The translations under genes were made by a program, and so were the position numbers. The notes beneath the pieces are model-generated. The model was not told the DNA's origin and ran no database searches. It saw only the letters and a program-made list of their open reading frames with translations. A stretch of DNA of 64,000 bases from Gigaspora rosea (lineage: Eukaryota; Glomeromycota; Glomeromycetes; Diversisporales; Gigasporaceae), in NCBI GenBank assembly GCA_003550325.1, contig QKWP01000657.1, positions 132,519 to 196,518 on the forward strand. The letters run 5' to 3'. Of this stretch, positions 10,621-23,000 are shown piece by piece (position 1 is the first letter of the stretch; each line of letters opens with the position of its first letter).

Positions 10621-11740
10621 ATTTAGGAGTAAGGAGAGTAAGTTAACTGGATTTAGCTCTAGCATAATTTAGAGCTTGAATTTGATATATGATTAAATAT
10701 ATCTAGAAGAGTTTATAGAAGGGTCTAGAAGGCCAATTTGGATTCAGTCCCAGGTTTTGTTATAGAACTCCCTTTTTTACCCTACTTCCTGCATTCTAAT
10801 TGGTTGATCAAGGGTGGTGGTACATCACCATAGCGGCAAATTATAAAACCCTTTTAAAAATATATTGTAAATTAAATATTATTAAATTATTATTATGCAA
10901 CAAATTATTTTATTTTTTTACTTTTACTAGTGACTTGTCTATTTACTATTGTAATTATACTCTAATAACTTTATATAATCTAGGCTACTATTCAGCTTGT
11001 TTATTTCAACTACCCAAGCATCTAGTATGCACCCAACCTTTAGCTCCCAGTAAGGACTATCTGGCATTACTTAGAACAGGACAACTTATTGGTCTAACAC
11101 ATAAGTTTATGAAGTATCTTGTAAATAAAACTTTAGTCTCTCAATATATCTTATTATTCAATTTGGGGTTTTGCTATCAAGTCTAACACCATGGGTTTGA
11201 ACTGGCAAAGAACTGCCTACTAAATGTTCTTAGGTCCATCAATTGATGTCCTGGGTTCCTGTTTACTATAGTATTTCAGTTCTCTAAATTGGCATAATTG
11301 GCTGATATTTTGCTATTTGCTATTAGGCAAATTGCAACTGGCAACATTGCAATTTGCAATCTCAGAGTTTAACTACTATGCTATTGTGCTAGAGGTCTTT
11401 ATGCAACAAATTATTAAATTATTATTTTACAATAAATACTATTAATTAATAAATATTATACTATTAAATTAATATTATAAAATAAATACTATTAAATTAT
11501 TATTATATTCAAATGTTCAAAGTTACTAAATTCTTTAAAAACTTAACTATACCAAAATAATACAAGACAGTTTTAAAAAAACTAACTATACTAAAAATAT
11601 AGTAAAGTAAAAAAATACAAACTACAAAACCTAAATAAATACAAAAAAAAAGATATACTTGAAAAGAGTATTAATAAAAAAAATTATAAACAATAAATCA
11701 TTAGGCTAGCTGCGCAGCGTGTGATGCTGTGCAGGACCAG
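10621..11740. other. Gene-free AT-rich stretch
   Basis: No credible gene. A 128-codon frame at 10,800-11,186 looks like chance in AT-rich DNA. The phrase attctaattggttgatcaag near 10,794 recurs in diverged form near 29,824 (ttcttattggttgattagag), so part of the stretch is an old dispersed repeat. Confidence 0.5.
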
Positions 11741-12110
11741 TACGATCATTATTTTGGTTTAAGGAATATATTTCTCCATCGGGTGACACCAGATGAGAGC
11801 AGTGGAAAAAAAATTGAAAAATGGGTTGCTGAAATGTAGTTGTTAAAGTGAACAAATTAAACTTCATACCAATTTCAGTTAAGGTCATGTAAAGCTGGTT
11901 TTTCGGTACATGGATTCTGAAATCATGGGTAGGTCAGTCGTATTTTTTTTTAAATTAACTAAATTAATAGAATAATGCTCACATTTAAGGTTATACAAGG
12001 TTAATTTTTTCTTTTGCACAATAACGAATCAAAATTTAGATCGGCTCCTATCGGACAATTAAGGTCCCCACCATCGGATGAGAATATTGGGAAAAAATAA
12101 ATATCAAAAA
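11741..12110. repeat. Diverged relative of the 49.5/59.1 kb MITE family
   Basis: The part around 11,940-12,080 (ttatacaaggttaatttt, then caataacgaatc and tcggacaattaagg) matches, in reverse complement and with many changes, the inside of the element at 59,147-59,520. The segment near 11,775-11,790 (ccatcgggtgacacc) resembles 49,520-49,540. Ends are not clear, so only the region is given. Confidence 0.5.
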
Positions 12111-12180
12111 TCAAAAAAAATTTAAAAATTGAAAAAATGGAAGTAAAACGTAAATTAACTTTCATGGCCTAATCATAAAA

Positions 12181-13340
12181 ACAACCCTGCCAATTTAATG
12201 TATTTTTAGGTGCTGAACAAGTTTACTTAGTGCATTAAGTTAGAAATATTTAGTAAAATATTGTGAATAACAAAATTTTATAGAATTTTATTAGTAAAAT
12301 TCTATAAAATCTTAAAATTCACAAATTATTATTAATTAATTCTAACAAAACACATTTAATAAACTTGTTCAGCACCTAAAATATATTAAATCAGCAGGGT
12401 TGCTTTTATTTTACTTGAAATTTGGAGAAAAGATATTTAAATTTGACTTTTTTGATCAAAAATCCAAAATTATGCATCTTTTCTCCAAATTTCAAGTAAA
12501 ATAAAATCTCCCTGCTAATATAATGTATTTATAGGTGCTGAATAAGTTTACTTAGTGCATTTTGTTAGAATTAATTAATAAAATTTGTGAATTTTAAGAT
12601 TTATAGAATTTTACTAATAAAATTCTATAAAATCTTATGATTTACAAAATTTTACTAATTATTTCTAACTTAATGCACTAAATAAACTTGTACAGTACCT
12701 AAAAATATATTAAATAAGCAGAGTTGTTTTTATTTTACTTGAAATTTGGAGAAACGATGCTTAAATTTGGCTTTTTTGATCAAAAATCCAAAATTATGCA
12801 TTTTTCTCCAAATTTCAAGTAAAATAAAAACAACCTTGCTGATTTAATGTATTTTTAGGTGCTAAACAATTTTACTTAGAAAATTCTATAAAATCTTATG
12901 ATTCACAAATTTTTACTAATTNTAATAAAGTTTTATAAAATCTTATTTTTCACAAAATTTTACTAATTAATTCTAACTTAATGCACTAAGTAAATTGTTC
13001 AGCACCTAAAAATACATTAAATCAGCTGGGTTTTTTTATTTTACTTGAAATTTGGAGTTAAGTTATTAAAATTTGACTTTTTTGATCAAAAATCCAAAAT
13101 TGTGCATCAAATCTCTAAATTTCAAGTAAATTAAAAACAAATAGGTCGTTTTAATACATTTTTAGGTGCAGAACAAGTTTCTTGGTGCATTTTGTTAGAA
13201 TTAATTAATAAAAATTTGCGAATTATAGGATTTTTTAGAATTTTATTAATAAAATTCTATAAAATCTTATGATTCATAAAATTTTACTAATTTATTCTAA
13301 CAAAATGCACCAAGTAAACTTGTTCAGCACCAAAAAATAC
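12181..13340. repeat. Array of two alternating palindromes
   Basis: Four copies of palindrome A (arms with aggtgctgaacaagtttact and its complement) start near 12,181, 12,512, 12,833 and 13,141. They alternate with three copies of palindrome B (arms ttttacttgaaatttggag and its complement around tttttgatcaaaaa) near 12,410-12,510, 12,725-12,832 and 13,031-13,139. The period is about 310-330 bases. Each unit can fold on itself. One N lies at 12,922 in the third A unit. This looks like tandem amplification of a composite foldback element. Confidence 0.8.
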
Positions 13341-13354
13341 ATATAAATATATTC

Positions 13355-13500
13355 GGACTCAGACCAGTCTGCAGACTTCGGACCAGACCCAGACCAGACT
13401 CAGACTTGACTAAAAAGTCTGAATATAAAAGTCTGAGTCCAGTCCAAAAATCAGACCAGACTCAAACTTGACTAAAGTCTGGTTCGAGTTAAGTCCGTAG
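13355..13500. repeat. gaccaga-type low-complexity block
   Basis: About 145 bases built from variants of agaccagactcagactt and its complement. The block is purine-rich compared with its surroundings and has no coding content. It resembles GC-richer simple repeats also seen in the hAT-like elements further right. Confidence 0.5.
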
Positions 13501-13840
13501 AAGCACTACTTAAACCTCACAGTATATACATAACTATTCTTAAGCCCTACTCAATATTTTATGATATATAAAACAATGCTATCTAACTAATGCACCTTCT
13601 TTTATAACTTTAATGTTAGTAAACCTGAGCTAATCAAAGATCAAATTGTTTAAAAACTCAGATAAAGATAACCATATGTGAGCAACAAAAGGTTAAAATG
13701 ACATTATGCAATGAGTTAGATATTATTGCAAAATCTAATAAAGAGCATGGTCAGATCAATAATAATCTTCAAGAAAAGTATAGTATTTTGTTGAATAAAG
13801 TTTTATACACAATAAGTTTATCAGATATAGGAAAACATAC

Positions 13841-14240
13841 TATAGTGCAAGAAGCCTATACTTAACATGTTTCAATTTTTAAATTACTATAATTTTTGTG
13901 CAAAGGTTTTTTAAAAACTGACTGGTAACTTTGTAGAGCAATATTAGTTCTTTAAATTTGCCAAATAATTTTTTGAAAAACCTTCTCTATAAAAAGTTAA
14001 TGCGTTTTAAAGATTACTATTGTTTTATATATAATTACTATGTGTTTCAATTTTAACTAACTTTAAAGTGTTATAACTTTTTATAAAGGCAACATTTTAA
14101 AAATCTGACCAGTAACTTTGTTTATTATAATAAGCTCTACAAATTTGCCAAATATCTTTTAAAAATATTGTCTCTACAAAAAGTTAATGCATTTTAAAGT
14201 TATACTATTTTATTGTCTAGTATAGGCTTTTTGCACTATA
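13841..14240. mobile_element. MITE with 22-bp TIRs
   Basis: The left end tatagtgcaagaagcctata and the right end, read on the other strand, tatagtgcaaaaagcctata agree over 22 bases with one mismatch. The ends begin with TA, consistent with a TA target duplication of Tc1/mariner type. The inside holds two diverged tandem copies of about 170 bases (about 13,866-14,030 and 14,040-14,215). The same inner sequence occurs in the element at 19,162-19,579. Non-autonomous, no ORF. Confidence 0.75.
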
Positions 14241-14769
14241 GCAAAAAATTAATATTATGAAACTGGCAGAATGTAAGAATAATAACAATAACCTATCTCT
14301 AAGACATAATATAAAGATTAATTGGATAATGTTGATTGATCAGAAAGTCAAAATCAAATAAAGAGTACTGAGATTTTCCTTGTAATAATGATAGAGTTGC
14401 ATTAGATACATTATCCTATAATAGTAATGCAAACTAGTAGAAATGGACCTGGTGATATATAGCATCTGTTTAAAAAAAATAATTATAGTAATTGTGAAAA
14501 GTGGATAAATATAAGAATATCATATAGTCAAAAAAATATATTAAAAAAATTTCAAAGACATCTTGTAGTTCTCTTATACTTGATCCAAAGAAATTACTTG
14601 GGATAATAAGGCCATACATACAACTATATATATACATTTAAAAAAAAAGAATAGAATAGGTGATTTACTAGAGCTTATCTTTCCAAGTGAGGAATAATGA
14701 TATTCAATTTTTTTTTGGTTTTATATAATTTTATTATGTCTTTATTTTATGAATTCTTATTTTGATATA

Positions 14770-15700
14770 GTTTGTAACATGGTTGGGTGACTAAAGTTCT
14801 AATTGAGAGATTAAAGCTCCAATTGAAAGATTAAAGCTCCAATCAAGAGATTGAAGCTCCAAGCAAGGGATTGAAGCTCCCATTCAAATTAAAAATATAT
14901 TATAAGAGTATAGTTTTAGTCTGTGAAAGGTAATTAACAATTGTTAATAATATTTAGTATTACTGTAATAAACCAATATATTGACAAAGAGAAACCCTAT
15001 AACTTGTAATTATATGTGTTAATTTATTAATTTAAATAATTTATTTTAATCACTATTTGCTCACAATCAAAGCTAAATTGGTTCAAAACCCTACAAGCTT
15101 AGTAACAATGTTCAACTCTGAATTTTAATTATTCCAGGGCTGACTTTCTGAACATCTAGTGACCAATTATCTTACGAATTATTAACCAAAATCACATGAT
15201 TTTGTTACTATTTGATTTTCTTATTGAATATACTAAAATTATATAATTCTGGTCAGATGTTTCAGTTAATCCATTTGGATATCTGGTGTTATTCTCAATT
15301 TTTTGGTTCATTTTTATTATCACTATCATTATTTTTTTTAAATTTCTTATTTTGGTATAGCTTGTAACATGGTTGCTTCAATCAAGAGATTTATTTTGAT
15401 GCTAGCCAAATTAAATGGTTAAATGGTTAAATGATTAAACAATTAAGAAAAATTTTAGGCAGTCCAAATCTCTAAGCTCCAAGCTAGAGATTAAAAATCC
15501 CAAAGAGTTTAGGGTGTAGTTTTAGCTCATAAGAGAAAGAACAATTATTAGAATGATTGTAAATAATTGTAGATAGTATTTAGAATTATTGTAATAATCT
15601 GATATATAGATTTTCTAATAAAGAGAAACCCTATAACCTGTAATTATATGTGTTAGTTTATTGATTTTAACTATTTAACCTTAACTACTATTTGTTTTAA
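14770..15700. repeat. Pair of diverged LTR-like direct repeats (fossil)
   Basis: Two segments, about 14,770-15,060 and 15,356-15,700, share an ordered set of phrases: ttgtaacatggttg at the start, then tatagttttag, then gagaaaccctataac, and near the end taattatatgtgttaattta. They begin with TG, and the second half looks like a transcribed repeat region, which suggests old LTRs or tandem solo LTRs. No element interior lies between them. Family not determined. Confidence 0.45.
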
Positions 15701-16039
15701 AACTTTATAAGCTTTTCTATCGAATGTAAGATTAATAGATAACAAATTGATTTTAATTGGAACTCCACTATTAACAAATTACTTAAAGATCAAAAAACAA
15801 TTAAAAATCTAAAATACAAAGAACCTATTCATACCTCTAATTATGATTTTTTTATTACTACTTAATATTACATTACAAATTTTAAAATTAATCAGAACCC
15901 AATCACTTAAAATTAAACCAAAATTTTAACAAAAACTTTTAAAATGAGATCAAATGCATTATTCTACTAAAATGAAAAAGAATTGCTATATAAAAAATAT
16001 AAATTAAAAGTTAAATTACCTACTAGTATTTTAGAATAA

Positions 16040-16135
16040 CAACACTAAATCATAAAAAAATAAGATAACTATACTCTAAGTGCATAGGAACACTAAATCA
16101 TAAAAAATAAGATAACTATACTCTAAATGCATGAG
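16040..16135. repeat. Short tandem duplication, actaaatcataaaaaataag
   Basis: The phrase actaaatcataaaaaataag...ataactatactcta occurs twice within about 95 bases. It is a simple local duplication next to the inverted-repeat element that follows. Confidence 0.5.
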
Positions 16136-16199
16136 CAGGTGCATAACTTGTTAATATAAAAAAAGTGATTTAGTAGAGGTATTTTAAACATTTTATATA

Positions 16200-16560
16200 T
16201 GATTATAGATAGTTGTTATATAGAAAAGTCAAAATAATAATATAAATCAATTTTATGCAATAAGAAATGTTGTTTGGAAGAACAAAATACATCTATCATA
16301 AAATTTTTATACAAATTGAATGACTTTTTATTAGTATTATTTTTCATTTATTTATCTATGAATATTGCTAAAACATTTGTAATTTTTATTATATAAATAT
16401 AAAACAAAAAAACATATTAATGAAATATCAACTGATTAATATAAAAATTTTGTAATAGATATATTTTATTCTTCTAAACAACTTTTTTTATTGCATAAAA
16501 ATTGATTTACTTATAATAATTTTAACTTTTATATATAGCAATTAAAAAATTTTATATACA
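16200..16560. mobile_element. Foldback MITE-like element
   Basis: A left arm (about 16,212-16,316) and right arm (about 16,441-16,548) are inverted copies of about 100 bases. Shared phrases are tatgcaataagaaatgttg and catctatcataaaatttttata. A third, direct partial copy of the arm continues at about 16,565-16,670. No ORF of interest. Confidence 0.6.
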
Positions 16561-17020
16561 TTATTAATTATTGCTATATATAAAAGTCAAAATAATTTAT
16601 AAGTAAAAAAGTATTTGAGGAGAGCAAAATACACCTATCACAAAATTTTTATATAAATTAGTTGATAATTTATTAAGCATATTTCTAACTATAACTGGTA
16701 CCTGTGTTAGTTTTGAATTTTGTTGTAGCATAAGTTGAGTTTGGAAGCCGCAAAAATTTAATTTTGATATACAACATTGGGGTTCCATATCTATTATATA
16801 AATAAAATTATTTGTAGTATCATAATAAATGTTATAGCTGATTTATTTATTTTAATATAAAATTTTCAAAAATTTTTTTGGCCTTTTGTTAGGAAGTTTT
16901 TTATAGAGAAAGATTAGGTTTAGAGTTAGTTTTAATAATAATAAAGTAAGTGAATTTTGGTAGAGCTTATATTTTTAAATCAAGGTTCCTAATTTTTAGC
17001 TATAGTTAAAACAATAAATT

Positions 17021-18210
17021 TTAGAGAAATTCGCATATAAGGGCCCAGAAAATGAAAATAATACAATAGGGTAAAATCTGGGTTGTGAAATAATAAAACC
17101 TGATCTGTTATGATTATTACATGAGGATGAAATTTGCTTTTATATAATAAAAAACATAATAAAATGCTGATTTCATTCTAACCCAATCTACAAAGCAGAT
17201 TTCACTATTTCGCAACTCAGGTCTCACCCTGTTCTAAAATAATTAAAAATAAGGGCCAAAGCAAAAAATAATTACATATAAAGATTCAATTTTTAAAAAA
17301 TTTTAAAATTTAGGACCAAATTAACTTGAGTATTATCACTATATATAGCTACTACTTTACACATTTTATATTCTTTGCCCCTTTTGGCTATAGCTGTTTT
17401 CATAAATTCTAGAGCAACTGATAAAAACTATTTTAGCTGAATTCGATAAGTTTTTGAATTCAGTGTTATCAGAATTTGATTCTTAGCATTGCAGTAATTC
17501 AACAATACAGAATTCAAAAACTTATTGAATTCAGATTAAGAATTTATAAAAACAGTTAAAATAACTATTCTTTTAGCCAAGAAAAGTTTGACTAAATAAA
17601 GTATAATATTTATTAATTTTAAAATTTATTTGGTTCTAAACTAATAAATTTATCCTATACAAAGAATAGATTCATATTTTGTGAAGGTTACTATGTATAG
17701 AGACCTTTAGAATTGCAAAAGTTTATTGAGAATATTAAATTAGTAGTTACAATTTTTATATAAAAGACACTAAGAAAATAATATAATATTGAATTTAACT
17801 GCCAAAAGAAAATTACATTTATATAATTTCAATATTAAAATTTATTGCTAAATCTAATTATTTACAATAAATTTGGGCCCTTATATATAATTATTTTGAG
17901 CCCTTATGTGCAATGTTGTACATGGGACAATTTTGGACAATTTTGAACATTTTTTCAAATTAAAATTACTTGAAATTTTATTAAGATAATCTATTTTAAT
18001 TTTTTACCAATAAGTCCAGCACCTAAAAAATATATAATTATATATTTTTTTAAATAACTTTATTGATTAGTTAACATGGAACATAGGCTTGGACGATTTT
18101 GGACAATCTTGAATATTGGACCTTTTACATAGTGTGGACATGTCCCATGTACAACACTGCTTAAGCATAATTATTTTCATTTTTTGGGCCTTTATATGTA
18201 AATTCTCTAA
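17021..18210. mobile_element. 1.2-kb TIR element with nested insertion
   Basis: Ends are inverted over about 40 bases: the left runs ttagagaaat...cataagggcc, and the right (complement) runs ttagagaatttacatataaa. An internal inverted repeat near 17,400-17,560 and a smaller nested element at 17,910-18,160 are present. There is no transposase ORF. A clear target duplication was not found. Confidence 0.6.
17910..18160. mobile_element. Nested MITE with gttgtacatgggac ends
   Basis: The left end gcaatgttgtacatgggac and the right end gtcccatgtacaacactgc are inverted over 19 bases with one mismatch. The terminal CA(A/G)TGTTG resembles hAT termini, but no convincing 8-base duplication is visible. It sits inside the element at 17,021-18,210. 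Confidence 0.55.
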
Positions 18211-19000
18211 ATTTTATTATTGGAGATTTTTTTACTAATCAAGTTTTAAATATATAGTGGTAATATAATTTTATTATAGCAATATCTATTGTGCCATTTG
18301 TTATAAAACTGTATAATAAAGCTAATTTATTAAAAAGTTGAACTTGAATTATTTTATTAATAATCTTGTCATGCTTTTTGTCTTTTTGCTTTCTAATAAA
18401 TTTTATTACAGTTCTTCAGTTGAGATCGATGCTTATGCTATATACCCATTGCTATGTATATATCAAAAATAGATACCCAGCTTTATCTTTATATAAATTA
18501 AAGTAATATTTTGTAATAGTTAAGATTAAACATCTATAAAAAAAAATTACAAAACTATATTTTATAATTAAATAAAAATAAACTTACAAATCAGTTTAAA
18601 TTTAAAATTTAATGTTATTTAACACTAAAAAATAGAAATAATGAACTTGGAGCCAATGTTAAAAAAAGCTTAGTAATTTTGTAAATACTGTATTTTGTTT
18701 AATAAGCAGTTGGCTTTTAAAACATTAAAAGAGAAAGAAATTCTATTTAAATAAAGTTTGGGCAATTTTTATATTGAATTAGTGAGATCATCATGAATAC
18801 TAATAGCATATACGAGTATGGTACGTGTGAAATTATAAAGACAAAATTATTCTATTTGCATTAATAAAATTGTTATAAACAAATAAAGTAATTGGGTGCA
18901 AAATGGATTTTGATGTTTTACCAATTTTTTTGCTTTATTCTTTATTTAGGAATTTTATAAAAAATAATAACAGGATTAATCAAAACGGATAATATAAAAT
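18211..19000. other. AT-rich stretch with no recognisable feature
   Basis: No ORF worth naming, no clear TIRs and no tandem array seen. Confidence 0.5.
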
Positions 19001-19704
19001 GCACCTATGGTATTTTATACCATAGGTAAATTAGATTTGCAAATCTGTGTAACAAAAACAAAAAATAAATTTTTATAAAACAAAAAATAAATTTTAATTA
19101 CTTTAGAGATAGGGTGAGGCCTGGGATTTTATCTGGGTATTAGTATATGCAAAATTTAGTATGGTGCTAGAAGCCTATACTCAACAGTTACACAAAGCTT
19201 TTTTGAGGTTGTTTCAATTTTTAAATGGCTATAACGTTTTATCTAAGAGTTTTTAAAAAAATCTGACCGATAACTCTGTAAAGCTATATCAGCTCTACAT
19301 GTGTACCAAATATCTTTTCAAAATCTTATCACTGTAAAGAGTTGATGCATTTTGAAAATTGAAATTTATATGTTTTACATATAAAATTTCAATTTTCAAA
19401 ATGCATCAACTCTTTACAGTGATAAGATTTTGAAAAGATATTTGGTACACATGTAGAGCTGATATAGCTTTACAGAGTTATCGGTCAGATTTTTTTAAAA
19501 ACTCTTAGATAAAACGTTATAGCCATTTAAAAATTGAAACAACCTCAAAAAAGCTTGTGTAACGGTTGAGTATACACCATAAGCGATTTTTTTATTAGAT
19601 TTAAAAAAATAAACAAAAAACGAAATTTTATGTTACACCTGATCTTAAATTTGATTGGCTATTCTAATAGTTTTGTGTAACATTATGTAAAACACCATAG
19701 GTGC
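19001..19704. mobile_element. Outer TIR element hosting a nested palindromic MITE
   Basis: The left end gcacctatggtatttta and the right end taaaacaccataggtgc are inverted. The interior beside the left end (tgcaaatctgtgtaacaaaa, gggtgaggcctggg) also occurs, rearranged, in the element at about 30,553-30,880. It is split by the 418-base element at 19,162-19,579. Confidence 0.6.
19162..19579. mobile_element. Near-perfect palindromic MITE, TA target
   Basis: A 418-base element whose two halves are almost perfect inverted copies (arms about 195 bases, centre near 19,374). The ends are TGGTG and CACCA flanked by TA on both sides (19,160-19,161 and 19,580-19,581), fitting a Tc1/mariner-type target. 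The arms are homologous to the inner repeats of the element at 13,841-14,240. Near-perfect arms suggest recent formation or hairpin-templated correction. Confidence 0.8.
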
Positions 19705-19774
19705 GTTTTAGTAAAACTCATTATTATTATTATTATTTTATTATATGCAACTGTTGTTCGATAAGTGAAAAAAT

Positions 19775-19996
19775 TTGAGCGCGCTTGAGCTTGCGCTAGT
19801 GCTTGCGCAGCGCAATGCATGCTCATCAAGCGCTAGAGAAAGAGATAGTATCGCCTACAATCGGTTGAAGTTCGTGAAATCAAAAATACCAAAAAAACTA
19901 TTTAAAAGAAAATCAATTACCAAAAAATGTCGCCAAGCGTACAATAATTTCTATGCGCTAAATGATCAATATGATTGGTCTAAAGTCATGTGCTAG
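19775..19996 (+). CDS. Small basic ORF upstream of kinase gene
   Basis: Seventy-three residues, Ala/Leu-rich at the start and basic later (KIPKKLFKRKSITKKCRQ). Not recognised. It ends 90 bases before the start of the kinase gene and could be an upstream exon or remnant of that gene. There is no motif to decide. Confidence 0.25.
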   Translation: MSALELALVLAQRNACSSSARERDSIAYNRLKFVKSKIPKKLFKRKSITKKCRQAYNNFYALNDQYDWSKVMC

Positions 19997-20052
19997 TGCA
20001 TTGCAAGATCTAGTTTGATACGTATAAATTAGGTGGGACAATAACACAGGAG

Positions 20053-20075
20053 TACGTACGTACGTACATACGTAC
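20053..20075. repeat. acgt-type microsatellite in kinase upstream region
   Basis: A short acgtacgtacgtac run ends about a dozen bases before the kinase ATG. A similar acgt run stands just before the dehydrogenase ATG at 57,080. It may be a promoter-associated motif, but two cases are weak evidence. Confidence 0.4.
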
Positions 20076-20086
20076 TACTATTCAAG

Positions 20087-23000
20087 TTGCATAACATAAA
20101 TGTGGTTCATCTCCGGGTTTTTAAATTTGAAATGAATCGATTTAGGAATAGGAAATTTTCAAAGCCAAATGCAAAATGGTTACATCAGGTTTCGAAAGAC
20201 AGTAGTATAGCCTCTATCGAATATTCTTCATTTAAAAATATCGAAGAAATTGGGAGAGGTATGGCATTAAATTATTGCAAACCCACTTTATTAAACTTGA
20301 TATCTTTTAAAACATTTCATATCATTGAACCGTATAAGGTGGATTTGGAATTGTTTATTCAGCAAATTACGAAGATACAACAGTCGCATTGGAAAGCCTT
20401 ACCTATAGTGAAACAATTAAAGATCTTGTTATGAGGTAGTCACTTTTTTGGTGCATGGCCCGCTATTCAAATCTAATAAATCATATAATGCTATTTGTAT
20501 TCCAGCAGCTCCATGTTATTGATTCTGATCCTAATGTCATTCGGTTCTATGGATTTACGATCGGTATTGTCGATACGTTTTTTACTTCTAAATTATAGTT
20601 GTTAGGAGAAACTTTTATGGCTTCGTACTGGCTAATCACGAAACCTAGTTTTGTTTTTCGTCAATTGAAATCTTAAATGGCAAATTATAAACTGACGAAA
20701 CTGACGAAAGCTGACTAAGTTGACAAAAAGTAGAGAAATTGACGAATGTTATGAAATAAGTGAAAAGTAAAATAATAATAATAATAAATAATAACTGATA
20801 AAAAGTGAAACAAACGATTTATAGAAAATAACAAACCTCATGAAAGGCAGCGAAACAATTTATGGAAAATAACAAACCTCATGAAAGGCAATGAAACAGT
20901 TTATAGAAAATTACTAACCTAATGAAGGATAATGAAACAATAAGAAACCTCTTGAATGGTAATGAACAATTTGTCTGATAACTCAAATGATTTTTTTCTA
21001 ATTATTATTTTTTTTATACCGTGATTAAGGAGGAAACAATTAATGCACAAGAATGTTATCAAGAAAGAAAAACTGAAAACTATAATTGTAATTTACTGAG
21101 CTAAGTAAATTTTTTAGGTTTGATACAGTAAGTTTAAAGCCTAAATGCAGCTTCTTTTGACAACACATATATGTGAATGCCGAGAGAAAACCAGACTTTA
21201 GGTTTTTAATAATTACTCACATGGATATAAATTGTTTATATTTTTTCTATATGTTCAATAATGCTTGACAATTAATACGGTATATTTCAAATATTATTTA
21301 CTTTGTAAACATATATACTTAATAAATAGATATAAGAAAACTATCTCATATATACCATTACTGTGTCTAATAACAATGGTCATGAAATTCAAAATCCCAT
21401 GTTTATGAAAATAGTTGACTAGCTATAGTTTGTCTTGTTAGATTTTTTGGTTTCGTCTTTTCATCGGGTTTTGACTGTTTTGGCACTCATAGGGTTTCAT
21501 CAAGTTTTCATTTCTCGTCAGGAGAATTTTAGGCTTCGTCAGGGTTTCGTTCACTAGAATAGATTTCACCTAACAACATATCCTTCCTTATAAACTTTCT
21601 AACTATTATTTATAATCTTTAGATCCTAAAACGGATAATCTTATAGCAGTACTGCGGTTTGCCAATGGAGGAAATTTGCAACAGCACTTAAAAAACAAAT
21701 GGAAAAATAGCACTTTTAAAATTTCATTACATGAAGTTATCAATATTGCGAGGCAAATTACTCTCGGGTTGAAGTGTTTGCATACAAATACATAATTCAT
21801 CGCAACTTGGTAAGCATTATATTTTTAATACAGTCAGACCTCTCTAAATACATTGTGACTTAGCGTTTAAAGATTGTTACAGATAAAGCTCTGACGCCAC
21901 ATTTGCGGTATATAACCCGAAATTTTTATTAAGCAAACCTCCGAGAGAAGTTTAATGAAGGAATGATTGCTTATTTCAAAAAATTCATTTCATTAAACTT
22001 CTTTAAATGAGATTTATGTACTGGCATGGCAATAAAATTAACCTTTCTACAACTATTCTTTTAAAATCTTTTGCAAGATTTGCAGCCTTTTCAAATATTT
22101 CTATATTATCTAAATCTTTTTATATCTCTTTTTATGCAAATTAAAAGGATAGAAGTATTTGGAGAAAAGTTGCACATCCGACCAAAGATTTTGACGGAGT
22201 ACTTAAGATTTATGTTTCTACTTGTGCTACAAGCTTTTACATAAAATTTTCTAAGACTTAATATAATTAAATTATAAAGACATCTTTTCTAGTCCTAAAA
22301 CGCAATTTAATTTGTGTAATGCGTCTAAAGTTTCTCTATCATCCAAATTCTTTACAAATTTCAAGAAAAATGTATGATATAGAAGCCTTAAATGGTTATT
22401 ACTCACTATACATTGATCTGATTTGGTATTTTATTGCTGCTATAACTGGAAGGACATCTCTACAATTTCAATTAGAAGTTGGATGTATATTATGTAACAA
22501 TTTTAATATTTGGATGCTTAAGATTCATATATTATTTTTATAACATAATCTTCACGAGATGAAGTGAGCTTATAAGGGATTTAATTTTGAGTGGTCTGAC
22601 TGTATTTGACTCATGATTAATAATTAATATTCAAATTGATTGTTCAATAATATAATATGTTTAGCATCCTAGAAACATTTTAATAAATGATGATAAATTC
22701 TTAATTACGGATTTTGGATTGTCAAGAAAAATGAACAATAGTATGGCCATTCCGGCCTCGGCTTCAAATGGCACATCCGCCTATATTGATCCACAATATC
22801 ATATTGATCCTAGAAAAAAGCCCGACGAAAATTCGGATATCTATAGTTTAGGCGTAATATTTTGGGAACTCACAAGCGGAACATCATCCTTCGGGAATGC
22901 TGAAAATAGATTTATCATATGTATACAAATATTGCAAGGTTACCAAGAGGAAGTAATTCCTAACGCACCATCGGATTACGCAGAGCTTTACAAATGTTGC

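Noticed and set aside
11165-11250. Second tRNA-like sequence (ccatgggtttgaactggca)
   Set aside because: Only a B-box-like stretch is visible; no convincing A box at the right distance.
22319-22543. 74-codon + strand frame inside kinase intron 4
   Set aside because: Lies within the CAGTCAGACC element and shows no transposase or other domain.
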